From NCBI GenBank assembly GCA_002733215.1, contig NVUY01000014.1, positions 1,242-65,241 on the forward strand: a DNA stretch of 64,000 nucleotides, read 5' to 3'. This document shows positions 28,860-35,718 of this stretch, one piece after another; the stretch's first letter is position 1; every line of letters starts with the position of its first letter. Position numbers and translations under genes: made by a program. The DNA is from Sulfurovum sp. GTDB lineage: Bacteria; Campylobacterota; Campylobacteria; Campylobacterales; Sulfurovaceae. The notes under the pieces are model-generated. The model did no database searches. It saw nothing but the letters and a program-made list of their open reading frames with translations, and was not told the origin of the DNA.

Positions 28860-29504
28860 ATGGATAAAGTTGCTGCATGGATGGAAAAGCACTGGGTCGT
28901 AAGAATTCTGGATTCACTTGCAAAACTTGGAATTGTGATTGCCTTGATTTCTTGGGGTATTGATTTGTCGGAACAGAAAAAGCAGCGAGAAGTTACCAAG
29001 CGGTTAGCGGTGTATGCAGCTCACGAAGTATTATCCCTCTCGCATTTTCGTAGCTCTACCGCTACTGGAATGGCTCTGGAGGATTTGATCAAAGCAGAAC
29101 AAGATCTATTTGGGATGGATCTCACAACCCTAATCGTCATTAACGTCGATTTATCTAACGCAAACTTTAGTGAAACCGATTTTGGTGAATCAAAGTTCAA
29201 GAATGTAAAGCTGGTAAATGCTAACTTTTCCAATGCCGAGTTGACTTCTGTCTTATTCAATAATGTCGATATGGCTAGAGCCAATTTGTATGGTGTATAT
29301 TTTGAAGGGGCAGATTTGCGTGGCGCCAAAAACATTACAAGTGCGCAACTTTCAACAGCCATCCTTTGTAAAAATACAAAACTTCCAAGCTACCTAACTG
29401 GAATCAAGCTTGGTCTTACCAAGGAACAAGAGAAAACGTTGAGAGAAAAATATAATAACAATAATTATATTCAAAGTTCGATTGAATCTTGTGGGGTTCA
29501 ATAG
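28860..29504 (+). CDS. Membrane-anchored pentapeptide-repeat protein
   Basis: A 214-residue protein. The N-terminus MDKVAAWMEKHWVVRILDSL leads into one membrane helix (LAKLGIVIALISWGIDL, about 20-37), a basic helical linker (SEQKKQREVTKRLAVYAAHE), then about twelve pentapeptide repeats from residue 96 to 156 (VDLSN ANFSE TDFGE SKFKN and later ANLYG VYFEG ADLRG), which form a right-handed beta helix. The C-terminal tail is charged. Function is unknown; related anchored repeat proteins occur in mobile regions. Codon use (GCC, GGC, TCC) differs from neighbours. It is the only gene in the candidate cassette and lies in 1.3 kb otherwise free of genes. Confidence 0.85.
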   Translation: MDKVAAWMEKHWVVRILDSLAKLGIVIALISWGIDLSEQKKQREVTKRLAVYAAHEVLSLSHFRSSTATGMALEDLIKAEQDLFGMDLTTLIVINVDLSNANFSETDFGESKFKNVKLVNANFSNAELTSVLFNNVDMARANLYGVYFEGADLRGAKNITSAQLSTAILCKNTKLPSYLTGIKLGLTKEQEKTLREKYNNNNYIQSSIESCGVQ

Positions 29505-29507
29505 TTT

Positions 29508-29573
29508 GCCTAATAAAAGGCTGAAAGGGACGTCGGCACTACCGCGCAGCTGCCCATGACCCAAGCGTTACAT
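29508..29573 (+). other. attC-like recombination site (candidate)
   Basis: Order of parts: GCCTAAT, AAAAG spacer, GCTGAAAG, a GC-rich middle (GACGTCGGCACTACCGCGCA), CCATGACC, CAAGC, GTTACAT. The CAAGC spacer followed by GTTA is the same as at the end of well known attC sites. The stretch is markedly richer in GC than the flanks. Pairing of the inner arms is imperfect, so this may be degenerate or false. Confidence 0.35.
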
Positions 29574-29597
29574 GATTCTATGTTCTCTCAAAACAAA

Positions 29598-29628
29598 AAC
29601 CTTATAATCTAACATCTTTTATAAGGTT
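29598..29628. repeat. CCTTATAA hairpin, copy 2
   Basis: AACCTTATAA (29598-29607) and TTATAAGGTT (29619-29628). The whole unit differs from copy 1 at only a few loop positions (loop TCTAACATCTT instead of TCTTATATATT). It is preceded by AACAAA and lies 25 bases after the attC-like site. Confidence 0.75.
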
Positions 29629-29680
29629 ATCCGTTGTAGCAACGTTTGCGGGTCATAAATCTGTACCCTCCTAGAGAAAA

Positions 29681-29716
29681 CCTTATAAAACTTTCTATAT
29701 AGGAGGTTTTATAAGG
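29681..29716. repeat. CCTTATAA hairpin, copy 3 (possible terminator)
   Basis: CCTTATAAAAC (29681-29691) and GTTTTATAAGG (29706-29716), an 11-bp stem with a different loop. GGTTTTTTT follows within 15 bases, so on the plus strand it could terminate transcription. Confidence 0.6.
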
Positions 29717-29749
29717 AAAAAGGTTTTTTTGATATTCGCATCAATCTGA

Positions 29750-29821
29750 GTCTTTCACGTATAATTTTTAATAAAATAACGCAGACATATATCCAACTAT
29801 AGAACTACGGTCCTCTTCAAC
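29750..29821 (-). pseudogene. Remnant of a second Memo-family gene 3' end
   Basis: On the minus strand this reads VEEDRSSIVGYMSALFY and a stop, against SEDSSSVVGYMSAMFY at the end of the intact gene at 30346. The DNA match continues past the stop codon (AGTCTTTCA, AATTT, TAAAA). Identity is roughly three quarters over 72 bases, lower than the pheA repeat, so the copy is older or came from a related strain. The rest of the gene is missing. The two copies bracket the HEPN-MNT remnant. Confidence 0.75.
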
Positions 29822-29832
29822 TTTTTCACTTA

Positions 29833-29841
29833 TGTTATAAT
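29833..29841 (+). promoter_or_regulatory. Extended -10 promoter of the MNT module
   Basis: TG-T-TATAAT (29833-29841), a full extended -10 element 24 bases before the truncated HEPN start codon. No clear -35. Confidence 0.55.
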
Positions 29842-29865
29842 ATTCTTAACAAAGAAAGTAAATTA

Positions 29866-29967
29866 ATGACTGACATACGAGGGAAACAACGATTATCAAA
29901 TTTTAAAAAATCCTTGGCACATTTGACGGAAGCAGTTGAATTGGAAGTATTAAGTCATGAAGAGTAA
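29866..29967 (+). pseudogene. Truncated HEPN-domain gene (33 codons)
   Basis: Reads MTDIRGKQRLSNFKKSLAHL then TEAVELEVLSHEE and a stop. The first 26 residues match the N-terminus of HI0074-type HEPN proteins (xDIRWKQRFxNFxKAL..LxEAVEL), which are normally about 130 residues and carry the RX4-6H ribonuclease motif later. Here the body of the protein is gone and the frame runs straight into a short tail overlapping the next gene by 11 bases. The HEPN toxin activity should be lost. The arrangement suggests an internal deletion that kept coupling to the MNT gene. Confidence 0.75.
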
Positions 29968-30286
29968 TAGGTTTGGCTTAAGATCGAGTGATTTGGAAGA
30001 TATTATAAAAACACTTAAACAATTTGATAATATTTGTGAAGCCATTATCTTTGGAAGTAGAGCCAAAGGAAACTACAAGCATGGAAGCGATGTAGATATT
30101 GCCATCAAAGGAGATATTGACTTTAAAACGCTTACACACTTAAGCTATCTTTTAAATGAAGAATCCCTCATGCCCTATAAATTTGACATTGTTAATTATG
30201 GTGGTACACAACATCATGATTTAAAGGAACATATAGACAGAATAGGTATATCTATATATCATAAAGATATTCTAGTATCGGCTTGA
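29957..30286 (+). CDS. MNT-family minimal nucleotidyltransferase
   Basis: A 109-residue protein with the GSX10DXD core of minimal nucleotidyltransferases: AIIFGSRAKGNYKHGSDVDI (about residues 28-47), followed by a YKFDIVNY acidic motif. In HEPN-MNT modules this protein modifies and silences the HEPN toxin by transferring AMP residues. Its partner gene directly upstream is truncated, so it may now be an orphan antitoxin. It lies between a Memo-gene remnant and the intact Memo gene. The fold call is firm; current activity is unknown. Confidence 0.88.
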   Translation: MKSNRFGLRSSDLEDIIKTLKQFDNICEAIIFGSRAKGNYKHGSDVDIAIKGDIDFKTLTHLSYLLNEESLMPYKFDIVNYGGTQHHDLKEHIDRIGISIYHKDILVSA

Positions 30287-30345
30287 TAATTTTTTATGCT
30301 GCTTATTCAATGTCTGCATTCGTTAAAGTCTTTCAAATACAATTT

Positions 30346-31167
30346 CTAGTAAAACATCGCAGACATATACCCCACAACTGAACTGCTGTCCTCGCTGGTA
30401 TCGGCAGAGGTACGGTAATCAAGGAGTTTGGAGCTGAGTTTGAGTTGTATGGCTGCGAGCATCATGGCTTTTATGCCGATGAGTCCGCAAGCTTCACATC
30501 CTTGTGCAAGTGCATCCAGATCTAGATTGGCAACAGCTCTTAAACAGTTCTCATCAAAGGCTTTTGCCTCTTCCAAAGAGTGAAAATGACTGAGATCTGA
30601 GCTTATGACTACGGCATTGTCTTTGTTTTGAAGCAGTGCTGTGATGAGCGGAGCCAAGGTTTTTGCTGTGGTATCACTGTAGATGAGCTCTATGATCTTA
30701 CTTTGGGGAAAGTAGTGTTTTATGAAAGGCATTTGTACTTCGGTGGAGTGTTCTTTTGCATGTGCTTTGGGTTCAAAACCTATGTCGAACTGTTTTGCGA
30801 GGGCAAAGAGGTAGGGGCTGTCTATTTCCAACTCTCCACAAGGGGTTTCATATTTTTCATAATAGCTTCCCGAAATACCTTGGAAATAGTGGTGATGACT
30901 GGGACCTATGATGATGATGCGTTTGGCTTTTATATGCTTTAAAAAGCGGTAGGCAAAGTTGGCAGTAAAGCCACTGTAAATGTATCCTGCATGCGGAACG
31001 ATGACGGCTCTTGGCACAATATTTTGTACCTCTTCGGAGATAGTTATTTCGTCAAATGAGCGATTGAATTTTTCAAAATAGGCTTTTATTTGGGAACACT
31101 CTTGTGGATAAAATGAACCCCGTACGGCAGCTTTTCTCGTGGCAGAATTTACAGTTTGAGGGTTCAT
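30346..31167 (-). CDS. AmmeMemoRadiSam system protein B (Memo family)
   Basis: A 273-residue Memo-family protein, related to extradiol dioxygenases, with AAVRGSFYPQECSQIKAYFE, VIVPHAGYIYSGFTANFAYR, IIIGPSHHHYFQG and the C-terminal SSVVGYMSAMF. Metal-ligand histidines are in PHAGY, GPSHHHY and SSDLSHFH. In many bacteria Memo and AMMECR1 proteins are encoded with a radical SAM enzyme as an AmmeMemoRadiSam system of unknown chemistry; I see no radical SAM gene here. It overlaps the AMMECR1 gene upstream by 4 bases. Confidence 0.92.
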   Translation of the reverse strand: MNPQTVNSATRKAAVRGSFYPQECSQIKAYFEKFNRSFDEITISEEVQNIVPRAVIVPHAGYIYSGFTANFAYRFLKHIKAKRIIIIGPSHHHYFQGISGSYYEKYETPCGELEIDSPYLFALAKQFDIGFEPKAHAKEHSTEVQMPFIKHYFPQSKIIELIYSDTTAKTLAPLITALLQNKDNAVVISSDLSHFHSLEEAKAFDENCLRAVANLDLDALAQGCEACGLIGIKAMMLAAIQLKLSSKLLDYRTSADTSEDSSSVVGYMSAMFY

Positions 31168-31721
31168 CGTTTCTCCTTATACTCTTTAGCTTGATAGATG
31201 GAAATTTCAGGATGTTCGGAAAGACAGTTTTCGTTTAAGTCCGCCTTGCGACATAAAGAGGAGAAAAAGTCATCAAACTTGGGTAGATCTTCCCAGACAT
31301 GAGGCAGATAAGTTGCCTGTTTACCCTGATGTTTGAGTACGACACCGTCTTGCAAAGGGATTATTTTACTTTCCAAATCTTTTTTATCATGATAGGCTAG
31401 CACTTGGGGTTCTGAGAGGATGGCAACTTCCAGTGTGATATGTTGTAATTCTTCTACACTAAGAGGTTGAAACCTGGGGTCACGCATGGCAGCAGACTGC
31501 GCATTAAAAATGATATCTTTGTAGAGTGGACGGTAAGCTTGGAGTGAACCTATGCATCCACGAAGCTGATCGTTGGGTTCTGTGTTAATAGTGACAAAAA
31601 CAGCACCGTTATCTTTAAGGACAGGATATGTTTTTAATGCATCTTCCAAATCAAAATTTTCAGGCTGGTTCAGGGCGACTAAAATAGCTGCTTTGGCTAA
31701 GCCAATGAGTATATCATTCAT
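31164..31721 (-). CDS. AmmeMemoRadiSam system protein A (AMMECR1 domain)
   Basis: A 185-residue AMMECR1-family protein: GAVFVTINTEPNDQLRGCIG (the LRGCIG signature), SLQAYRPLYKDIIFNAQSAA, DPRFQPLSVEELQHITLEVA, LEVAILSEP and LPHVWEDLP. The biochemical role is unknown; LRGCIG has been proposed as an active site. The start is ATG 31721 with AAGGAG close by. It is divergent from the pilT-like gene and shares its 58-base control region. Confidence 0.93.
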   Translation of the reverse strand: MNDILIGLAKAAILVALNQPENFDLEDALKTYPVLKDNGAVFVTINTEPNDQLRGCIGSLQAYRPLYKDIIFNAQSAAMRDPRFQPLSVEELQHITLEVAILSEPQVLAYHDKKDLESKIIPLQDGVVLKHQGKQATYLPHVWEDLPKFDDFFSSLCRKADLNENCLSEHPEISIYQAKEYKEKR

Positions 31722-31741
31722 AGGAACTCCTTATTCTAGTA

Positions 31742-31760
31742 TATCATTTTATGATACAAT
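31742..31760 (+). promoter_or_regulatory. Palindrome and -10 box before the PilT-like gene
   Basis: TATCAT-TTT-ATGATA (31742-31756) overlapped by TACAAT (31755-31760), 20 bases before the ATG at 31780. The palindrome could be an operator shared with the divergent AMMECR1 gene. Confidence 0.4.
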
Positions 31761-31779
31761 ATTCAACAAGGAGTTTTCT

Positions 31780-32940
31780 ATGAGAGACAAACTGCAACAT
31801 TACTTAATCAAACTTTTAGAACATAATGGAAGTGATCTGCATTTGAGTGCAGGTTCAGGAGTGTATATGAGAATTTATTCAGATCTTCATCAGGTAAGAA
31901 AAGAGAAGCTTACAGTTGAGGAGATGGTAGAGGTAGTAAAAGAGATAGTGACACCTTCACAATATGATCAACTTGTGGAAGAGAAAGAGTTTGACTGTTC
32001 TTATGTTTTAGAGGATGGAAACCGTTTCAGGGTTAATATTTTTTATCAGATAGACGGTTTGGGTGTGGTGATGCGTGCTATACCCAACACTATACTTTCT
32101 TTTGAAGAACTTCATCTTCCCGATGTCTTAAAAGAGTTGTCAGACTTAAAGCATGGGTTGGTACTTGTTACGGGTGTGACAGGATCAGGTAAGACCACCA
32201 CACTGGCAACGATGATCGACAGGATCAACAGAAATAAAAGAAAACATATCATAACTATAGAAGACCCAATAGAGTTTCTACATGAAGATAAAAAATCTCT
32301 TGTCTCCCAACGTGCTATCGGTATCAATTCATACTCTTTCGGAAATGCACTTCGTGCAGCATTGAGAGAAGATATTGATGTGGTGAATGTGGGGGAATTA
32401 CGTGACCTGGAGACAGTGGAAATGGCATTGCGTGCCGCAAGTACGGGGCATCTGGTTTTTTCCACACTGCACACACATGATACAAAAGAGTCTATCAGCA
32501 GGGTGATAGGTATGTTCCCAAAAGAAGAGCAGGATCGTGTAAGAACAACGCTCTCTTTTGTCCTCGAAGGGGTAGTTTCCCAAAGGCTGGTAGAGGCAAT
32601 AGACGGAGGAAGGATCGTTGCTATTGAAGTGATGAGGAGAACGGGAAGAATAGCAGAGCTCATTGCTGCAAACAGAGATAACGAAATTTTGGAAACTATT
32701 ATTGCCGGAAAAGAGATCTATGGCTCACAATCCTTTGACCAGTCTTTACTGGGACTCTACAGTCAAGGTAAAATTTCTAGAGATGAAGCTATCAAGAATG
32801 CCACCACCCCCTCTGATATGAAATTGACCATGGAGGCATTCTCGAAAGGTTCAGGCGATCAAAAGCTCTCTCAAAAAGAAAAAGCTCCAGAACAGTTCTT
32901 TGACCTTAAAAGTCAGGAGAGCGTAAATTCAAACATTTAA
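31780..32940 (+). CDS. PilT/PilU-type twitching ATPase
   Basis: A 386-residue type IV pilus retraction ATPase from ATG 31780 (AAGGAG 7 bases before). Conserved parts: NGSDLHLSAGSGVYMRI, Walker A LVTGVTGSGKTTTLATM (near residue 136), the Asp box TIEDPIEFLHEDK, Walker B GELRDLETVEMALRAASTGH and FSTLHTHDTKESISRVIGMF. PilT normally has GEMRD; the Leu and the divergent C-terminal tail (QKLSQKEKAPEQFFDLKSQE) leave PilU open. No pilin or assembly genes are adjacent; it may drive retraction of a system encoded elsewhere. Confidence 0.9.
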   Translation: MRDKLQHYLIKLLEHNGSDLHLSAGSGVYMRIYSDLHQVRKEKLTVEEMVEVVKEIVTPSQYDQLVEEKEFDCSYVLEDGNRFRVNIFYQIDGLGVVMRAIPNTILSFEELHLPDVLKELSDLKHGLVLVTGVTGSGKTTTLATMIDRINRNKRKHIITIEDPIEFLHEDKKSLVSQRAIGINSYSFGNALRAALREDIDVVNVGELRDLETVEMALRAASTGHLVFSTLHTHDTKESISRVIGMFPKEEQDRVRTTLSFVLEGVVSQRLVEAIDGGRIVAIEVMRRTGRIAELIAANRDNEILETIIAGKEIYGSQSFDQSLLGLYSQGKISRDEAIKNATTPSDMKLTMEAFSKGSGDQKLSQKEKAPEQFFDLKSQESVNSNI

Positions 32941-33039
32941 TATTAATTAATGAAGATTTCAAGACAGCCTTGATACAATACTTAGTAAAAAACTAAAATG
33001 GAACCTACTTCTTGGAGCTTCCCTAATTAAGGATTAAAA

Positions 33040-34293
33040 TTGCGACACTTATTACTCATTGTATTATCACTTAACTTCTTTACTTTAACCCTTTGCGCGG
33101 TAGATGCAACACTGAAAATAGAGAAGGATGTAGAGCAGCGTTCCCGTATAGCACTTATGGATGGCTCAGCTAACCAGAATGCAAGAGTCTTCAATATATT
33201 TCTCTCTGACCTTAAGATCTCCGGACACTTTTTACCTGACAGCACACATAATACAGGGGATTATACAAGCAACTTCATTTTACCTGCGCTTAAAAGTCAG
33301 GAGTATGTACTGAAGTATAACATGAGCCAAGGATCAGGTACAAAACTGTCAGTGCGTCTTTTAAAAGCTTCTGACGGCACACAGCTTTTCAAAAAAAGTT
33401 ATTCGATTCCCGGAAGAAGCAAAATGCCGTTCTTAATACATAAAGCGGTCAATGATGTCAATAATATTTTAAAATACCCATCGATATCCTGGATCAACCG
33501 TTATGTCGTTTATGCAGTGTATACTACTCCGGGACGTAGTGAAATACGTTTGGCTGATTATACATTCAACTATAAAAAGACCATTATCAAAGGGGGGTTG
33601 AACCTTTTCCCTAAGTGGGCAGATGCAAAACAGAGATCTGTTTATTATACTTCGTATAGAGAACTGGTTCCTACACTCTATAAGCTCAATATCTACAATG
33701 GTTCAAAACAGAAAATAGCAAGCTCAGAAGGCATGATGGTTTGTTCTGATGTCAGTAAAAATGGTTCAAAACTTTTACTGACAATGGCACCAGAAGGACA
33801 GGCTGACATTTATGAACTGAATCTTGCCACAGGAGCAAAAACGAGAGTGACGAATTTTAAAGGGATAGATGTAAACGGTCGATATCTGGATGATGAGAAC
33901 CGTATAGTCTTTATCTCCAATCGATTGGGGTATGCCAATGTATTTAAAAAATCCATACACTCTGCAGCAACTTCACAGGTAGTTCACAAAGGGCGTAATA
34001 ATAATGCCTGTGATGCACATGGAGATAAGATAGTCTATTCGAGTAGAGAAAGTAACAATGCCTTTGGAGGCAATACTTTTAATCTTTATCTTACTTCTTC
34101 CAGAAGTTCAAGTACAAGACCGCTTACTACAACAGGAACAAATCAGTTTCCACGTTTTTCATCAGATGGTTCTATAATACTTTATCTTAAACAAAGTGCT
34201 TACGGTACTTCTATCGGGTATATAAATCTAACAAGTTTCAAAAGTTTACTCTTCCCGTATAATGATAAAAAAGTTCAATCAATTGATTGGTAA
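33040..34293 (+). CDS. tolB: Tol-Pal system protein TolB
   Basis: A 417-residue periplasmic protein: signal peptide RHLLLIVLSLNFFTLTLCA, N-terminal domain with SGHFLPDS, and a C-terminal beta-propeller with repeats ending in the WD-like patterns (NLFPKWADAKQRSVYYTSYR, SSEGMMVCSDVSKNGSKLLL, TNQFPRFSSDGSIILYLKQS). It connects TolA to Pal for outer-membrane constriction. Start is TTG 33040, with AAGGA 7 bases upstream and no better choice. Directly precedes pal and cpoB. No anomalies. Confidence 0.93.
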   Translation: MRHLLLIVLSLNFFTLTLCAVDATLKIEKDVEQRSRIALMDGSANQNARVFNIFLSDLKISGHFLPDSTHNTGDYTSNFILPALKSQEYVLKYNMSQGSGTKLSVRLLKASDGTQLFKKSYSIPGRSKMPFLIHKAVNDVNNILKYPSISWINRYVVYAVYTTPGRSEIRLADYTFNYKKTIIKGGLNLFPKWADAKQRSVYYTSYRELVPTLYKLNIYNGSKQKIASSEGMMVCSDVSKNGSKLLLTMAPEGQADIYELNLATGAKTRVTNFKGIDVNGRYLDDENRIVFISNRLGYANVFKKSIHSAATSQVVHKGRNNNACDAHGDKIVYSSRESNNAFGGNTFNLYLTSSRSSSTRPLTTTGTNQFPRFSSDGSIILYLKQSAYGTSIGYINLTSFKSLLFPYNDKKVQSIDW

Positions 34294-34335
34294 TGCGTTT
34301 TCTTAGAGAATGTTTTAATATAAAAAGGATACAAA

Positions 34336-34851
34336 ATGACATATAGATCACTTCTAACAACAGCAATAGTTTCTCTTGTTTTCATAGGCTGTGCACAACC
34401 CGCACCGGATTTGGACGGTAGTAATAATATTTCAGATGCCAATGCAATTTCCGGTGATACAGTCAGTATAGATGAGAGCGGTTATGGAAATGAAGGCAGC
34501 GGAAACCATAACAGCAGTGCTGATGGTTTTAGATCTGTTTATTTTGATTTTGGGGATTATGCGATCTCTTCAGATATGGAAAATAATATGAATGTCAACA
34601 TCAAAGTAGCCTCCTCCGCCTCTTCTAAAATAAAAATAGAGGGTAATTGTGATGAATTTGGTACAGATGAATACAATTATGCTTTAGGATTAAAAAGAGC
34701 CAAAGCGGTCAAAGACAGTATCGTAGCACAAGGTTTGGATGGCAGCAGAATAGTGTTGGTGAGTTTCGGTGAGAGCAGTCCTGTTTGTACGGAACCTAAT
34801 GACAGTTGTTATGACAGAAACAGAAGAGTTGACATCCGTTTAGTCAAGTAG
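34336..34851 (+). CDS. pal: Peptidoglycan-associated lipoprotein Pal
   Basis: A 171-residue outer-membrane lipoprotein. Lipobox in LVFIGCAQPAPD (Cys19), a flexible Gly/Ser/Asn linker, then an OmpA-like domain (about 65-171): SVYFDFGDYAISSDMENNMN, KIEGNCDEFGTDEYNYALGL, RAKAVKDSIV and DRNRRVDIRL. Asp and Arg of the diaminopimelate pocket (NRRVDI) are in place. It anchors the outer membrane to peptidoglycan. The extra Cys pair (VCTEPNDSCYDRN) in the last loop could form a disulfide. Confidence 0.95.
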   Translation: MTYRSLLTTAIVSLVFIGCAQPAPDLDGSNNISDANAISGDTVSIDESGYGNEGSGNHNSSADGFRSVYFDFGDYAISSDMENNMNVNIKVASSASSKIKIEGNCDEFGTDEYNYALGLKRAKAVKDSIVAQGLDGSRIVLVSFGESSPVCTEPNDSCYDRNRRVDIRLVK

Positions 34852-34858
34852 GACAGAA

Positions 34859-35713
34859 ATGATAAAAAGAATGGATAAGAGAGCTAAGCTGGCAGCATTT
34901 ATGGCGTGTATTCTGCTTACCGGATCTTCTTTACTACATGCCGAACCTTCAGTGTATGGCTTTGGAAGCAGTGAGAGTACATCATCGCGCAGTTCGCAAA
35001 GATCAGTGAACTCTAACAGAAGCATCGCTGCTTTAAAGCAGCAAATAGCGCAACAGGACGAGAGAATAGATGGTCTTACTACCATTATAGAAGGTTTGAG
35101 TGCATCACTGAACGAACTGCAGATAAAACAGACATATACTCCAACAGTGGTTGAAAGTGGACAGCCTAATGATGCCTTGCTTCAAAAATTAGCGGCCATG
35201 ATAGATGATATCAATGAAAATTATGTGAGTAAAGAAGAATTACAAAAAGCATTGGGAAAGAAAGCTGTGCCTAAAAAGAGTGTGCCTAAAAAAAATACAG
35301 CAAAGACTTCTGTTAAAAGTAATAAGAAAGAGAAAGACTCAGTTCAGGGTAAAAGTAATGCAGCACTCTACAGTGAAGGGGTAAGACTTTTTGTCAAAAA
35401 ACGTTATGATGAAGCGCACAAAAGATTTACAGTGACAGATACCAAAGGGTATAAGCCTGCCGCTTCCAATTATTATCTGGGTGAGATCGCATACTATACA
35501 AAAAAATATGAGGATGCGATATTTTACTTTAAAAAGAGTGCCGGGATCTATGATCAGGCATCTTATATAGATACACTGCTGCTTCATACGGCTGTCTCAC
35601 TGGAAAAAAGTGGAGATAAAGGTCAGGCGAAGGCATTTTATGAGAATATCATAGAGAATTACAGCGGTAAAAAGTCTGCAGAAATTGCTAAACAAAGATT
35701 GAAAAAACTTTAG
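34859..35713 (+). CDS. cpoB: Tol-Pal associated TPR protein CpoB (YbgF)
   Basis: A 284-residue periplasmic protein with a signal peptide (KLAAFMACILLTGSSLLHAE), a coiled coil at about 55-85 (ALKQQIAQQDERIDGLTTII), a Lys-rich linker (KKAVPKKSVPKKNTAKTSVK) and C-terminal TPR repeats (LYSEGVRLFVKKRYDEAHKR, SNYYLGEIAYYTKKYEDAIF). In E. coli CpoB coordinates cell-wall synthesis with Tol-driven constriction. Start ATG 34859 after TAGGA. It closes the tolB-pal-cpoB group, with the next gene 5 bases away. Confidence 0.9.
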   Translation: MIKRMDKRAKLAAFMACILLTGSSLLHAEPSVYGFGSSESTSSRSSQRSVNSNRSIAALKQQIAQQDERIDGLTTIIEGLSASLNELQIKQTYTPTVVESGQPNDALLQKLAAMIDDINENYVSKEELQKALGKKAVPKKSVPKKNTAKTSVKSNKKEKDSVQGKSNAALYSEGVRLFVKKRYDEAHKRFTVTDTKGYKPAASNYYLGEIAYYTKKYEDAIFYFKKSAGIYDQASYIDTLLLHTAVSLEKSGDKGQAKAFYENIIENYSGKKSAEIAKQRLKKL

Positions 35714-35718
35714 GATAA

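Larger units (their letters stand above)
28836..29573 (+). mobile_element. Candidate integron-type gene cassette
   Basis: GTTAGGC (28836-28842) lies 18 bases before a lone gene, GCCTAA (29508-29513) lies 3 bases after its stop, and a GC-rich stretch ends CCAAGC-GTTACAT (29562-29573). In gene cassettes the inverse core after the gene is complementary to the TTRRRY at the cassette's own 5' boundary; TTAGGC and GCCTAA are exactly complementary. The span 29508-29573 (66 bases) fits a short attC. Against it: R' reads GTTACAT instead of GTTRRRY, the inner arms pair poorly, and no integrase or second attC is in the window. Confidence 0.4.

Noticed and set aside
31573-31779. Upstream extension of the PilT-like frame
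   Set aside because: It runs antisense through the AMMECR1 gene; ATG 31780 has a strong AAGGAG and gives the normal PilT N-terminus.
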